Assembly (NCBI GenBank): GCA_031284225.1
Contig: JAITAH010000415.1
Span: 1 to 7,213, forward strand
Direction of reading: 5' to 3'
DNA length: 7,213 nt
From: Dysgonamonadaceae bacterium
GTDB taxonomy: Bacteria > Bacteroidota > Bacteroidia > Bacteroidales > Azobacteroidaceae
Made by a program: the position numbers and the translations under genes. Position 1 is the first letter of the stretch. Each line of letters begins with the position of its first letter. Positions 5,505 to 7,213 of this stretch are shown one piece after another. Below the pieces are notes generated by a model that saw only the letters and a program-made list of their open reading frames with translations, ran no database searches and had not been told where the DNA came from.

Positions 5505-7213
5505 TTATATTTCAACACTTCGTCTATTTGATGAATAACTGCAAATGAGGAAGTGGTCAAAGTATTATTCGTCGCAAACTGATAATCTCTTACCATCCGG
5601 TTGTAATATAGCGGATCGGAAGTCTGTACATGTACCGGACTCGCATTGCCCGCTCCTTGTACAGATAAACTCGCTCCATCGGCAAAAACCTTCAATTTCC
5701 TAAATTTTCCGGTTGGGCTGCCGTCGCTTCGACGTTCCAGATTAGCGGTTTCGTATTCCACCGGAGTTTCAAATTTGTCGGAAACATATACGGAATTATC
5801 CTGGAAGTGATAGCTTAAGAAATCGTATAAATTGGTAGCTTCGGACAGGTAGCGGCTATAATCCAGGTCTTTCAAAGCTTCGATATCGCTCCATCGCATA
5901 ATCAGTTTATCGGCTATCGCTTTCCGGACGGCTTCGTTAGTCGGCACATAAACCGTGTAGTGATAGGTATTGAAGAAACGCACGTTTTCATCAATTCCTT
6001 TGCCATTGCCGCCGAAGATTAATCCGCCGGCCACTTTCTTCGAACCTTCTTTTATTTCTTTCACCTCAAAACAGAGGTCATAAAATTCCGAAAAATCATC
6101 CTGAGTCTTTAATTCCGCAGACGCAGATGTGAGCGGCATTTGCACGACTTTGTCCAGCAGATAAGTCGTTCCGTTCTGCATGTGGTAAGTATTAATAACC
6201 GAAATATCTTCGCCCCGGTCGATATTAGATCCGCCGGCCACTTTCAGATTTCCGCTTCCCTGTCCGGTAACGACAATGGTTCCTCCGGTTTTCGTTCGAT
6301 AATATTTTTTGTCGGGCACAACGTCTTCCAATACAATATGATTATCCATGATGTCCATCATGAGGTAGTCTAAATAGCCTTTCGTTTTTTCGGAAGGTTT
6401 TTCCGAGAAGCTGCTGGAATATACGCCGATACTGTCGCCGTTCACCCACTGGGAAGCCTTCATCGAATTATCTTTGGGATCGATAAAGAAATGCAAGGTT
6501 TCGGGTTTTTTGTTCGCTACCGAATACGGATCTACATAATTAGTAAACATATCGTCCGTCGGCACAAAGAAACTGAAACGGTTGCCGGGTTCCATAGATA
6601 AGAGGTAGAGGTCGTATTGCAACTGGTTCACAATCCAGTTAAAGATGGTTGTTTTAGCGCCCATCAGTACCGGTCCGGTAACTGCAACGTATTTGGTTGG
6701 AGCATAAACGACGTCGGTTACATAAACAATTCCGTTGCTGCAAATGCCGGAATATCTTACATCGGAAGGTTTTGCCCCCATCGACGTTCCCATATTATCC
6801 GCCAAAGCAACAAACCGGCTGGGAGTGGCATTCAGAAATGATTGCATCATGTGGTGGTTGATCAAAATATCCAACACCTGATTGGGTACGTTGTCCCAAG
6901 TTCCATAGCGTTCTTTCAATGTCCGTCCCGCATCCGAATTGAAATAATTTTCCAACGCGGCATCGGTCGGCACAAACATGGCCGCCATATCTCCCTGAAC
7001 GGAATTGCTTCCGATACTGTAAGACCTCTTAGCGGGACTGTATTTCAAATAAGCGTCTATGTTTTTTGGCATCAAAGCCATATCCGTCCAACTGCCGGTA
7101 GGTTGTTCCTGCGAATTGAAAAACCATTTCACGAAAATAGAATCCTGAAACTCCGGATGGATCCGCTTATAGGCGTTCGTGTTGGCCGCATCATAAACCG
7201 GATAGGAATAACG
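5501..7213 (-). CDS. Large multi-FAS1 (fasciclin) domain protein, C-terminal part, 5'-partial
   Basis: The frame is open from the right edge to a TGA at 5503-5501, giving 570 visible residues. A GTG at 7132-7130 is in frame, but it is preceded by 27 uninterrupted in-frame codons (RYSYPVYDAANTNAYKR...), so it is internal and the true start lies outside the window. Three FAS1 repeats can be seen, each with the opening strand motif and closing strand of the fold. In visible numbering these are: repeat A, AMFVPTDAAL about 78-87 and NGIVYVTDVVYAP about 160-172; repeat B, FSFFVPTDDMF about 213-223 and NGTTYLLDKVVQMP about 347-360; repeat C, YTVYVPTNEAV about 419-429 and FAVIHQIDEVLKY about 557-569. 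Residues 1-60 may belong to the tail of a further repeat. FAS1 domains are known adhesion or protein-contact modules. Bacteroidales homologues next to SusC/SusD are usually surface lipoproteins; the signal peptide is not visible here, so that location is inferred. The stop overlaps the first possible susC start by 4 bases, placing it first of the four genes seen. The ligand is unknown. I am confident of the family, not of the function. Confidence 0.9.
   Translation of the reverse strand, partial: RYSYPVYDAANTNAYKRIHPEFQDSIFVKWFFNSQEQPTGSWTDMALMPKNIDAYLKYSPAKRSYSIGSNSVQGDMAAMFVPTDAALENYFNSDAGRTLKERYGTWDNVPNQVLDILINHHMMQSFLNATPSRFVALADNMGTSMGAKPSDVRYSGICSNGIVYVTDVVYAPTKYVAVTGPVLMGAKTTIFNWIVNQLQYDLYLLSMEPGNRFSFFVPTDDMFTNYVDPYSVANKKPETLHFFIDPKDNSMKASQWVNGDSIGVYSSSFSEKPSEKTKGYLDYLMMDIMDNHIVLEDVVPDKKYYRTKTGGTIVVTGQGSGNLKVAGGSNIDRGEDISVINTYHMQNGTTYLLDKVVQMPLTSASAELKTQDDFSEFYDLCFEVKEIKEGSKKVAGGLIFGGNGKGIDENVRFFNTYHYTVYVPTNEAVRKAIADKLIMRWSDIEALKDLDYSRYLSEATNLYDFLSYHFQDNSVYVSDKFETPVEYETANLERRSDGSPTGKFRKLKVFADGASLSVQGAGNASPVHVQTSDPLYYNRMVRDYQFATNNTLTTSSFAVIHQIDEVLKYK

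Noticed and set aside
4833..5531. Plus-strand open frame of 232 codons opposite the susC plug and signal peptide
   Set aside because: It is antisense to highly conserved SusC motifs and resembles no family I recognise; treated as a shadow frame.
6347..6362. Inverted repeat catgatg-tc-catcatg
   Set aside because: The arms are only 7 bases and lie inside coding sequence for MMDIMD, where repeated Met-Asp codons create the symmetry by chance.
7130..7132. GTG as the start of the large FAS1 protein
   Set aside because: The same frame stays open for 27 more codons to the window edge with protein-like sequence, so this is an internal Val codon.

Overview
The window reads as part of a Bacteroidota genome, most likely from the order Bacteroidales. 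The reasons are a tightly packed SusC/SusD pair, surface-lipoprotein signal sequences with an acidic run just after the lipid cysteine, A-rich rather than Shine-Dalgarno translation starts, and FAS1 (fasciclin) proteins of the type found beside SusC/SusD pairs in this phylum. I cannot name the genus from the sequence. There are no RNA genes, insertion sequences, integrases, CRISPR arrays or phage genes.

Everything is on the minus strand, so transcription runs from high to low coordinates. In that order: (1) 7213-5501, the C-terminal 570 residues of a large multi-FAS1 protein whose start lies beyond the right edge; (2) 5504-2148, an intact SusC/RagA-type TonB-dependent outer-membrane transporter of 1118 residues; (3) 2126-411, an intact SusD/RagB-type surface lipoprotein of 571 residues; (4) 397-1, the first 132 residues of a second, different FAS1 lipoprotein that runs off the left edge. 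The junctions are a 4-base ATGA overlap, a 21-base gap and a 13-base gap. This is almost certainly one transcription unit. Its promoter lies to the right of the window and its terminator to the left, so no regulatory element is expected or seen here. There is no non-coding stretch longer than 21 bases.

SusC and SusD homologues form a bin-and-lid complex: SusC is the outer-membrane barrel energised by TonB, and SusD is the surface lid that captures the ligand. By inference the two FAS1 proteins are further surface components of that complex. FAS1 domains in other organisms mediate adhesion or protein/glycan contacts. No glycoside hydrolase, sulfatase, peptidase, sigma/anti-sigma pair or hybrid two-component regulator is visible, so the window gives no direct clue to the substrate. 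The most interesting point is this FAS1-SusC-SusD-FAS1 arrangement, a nutrient-uptake or adhesion system whose ligand cannot be read from the sequence.
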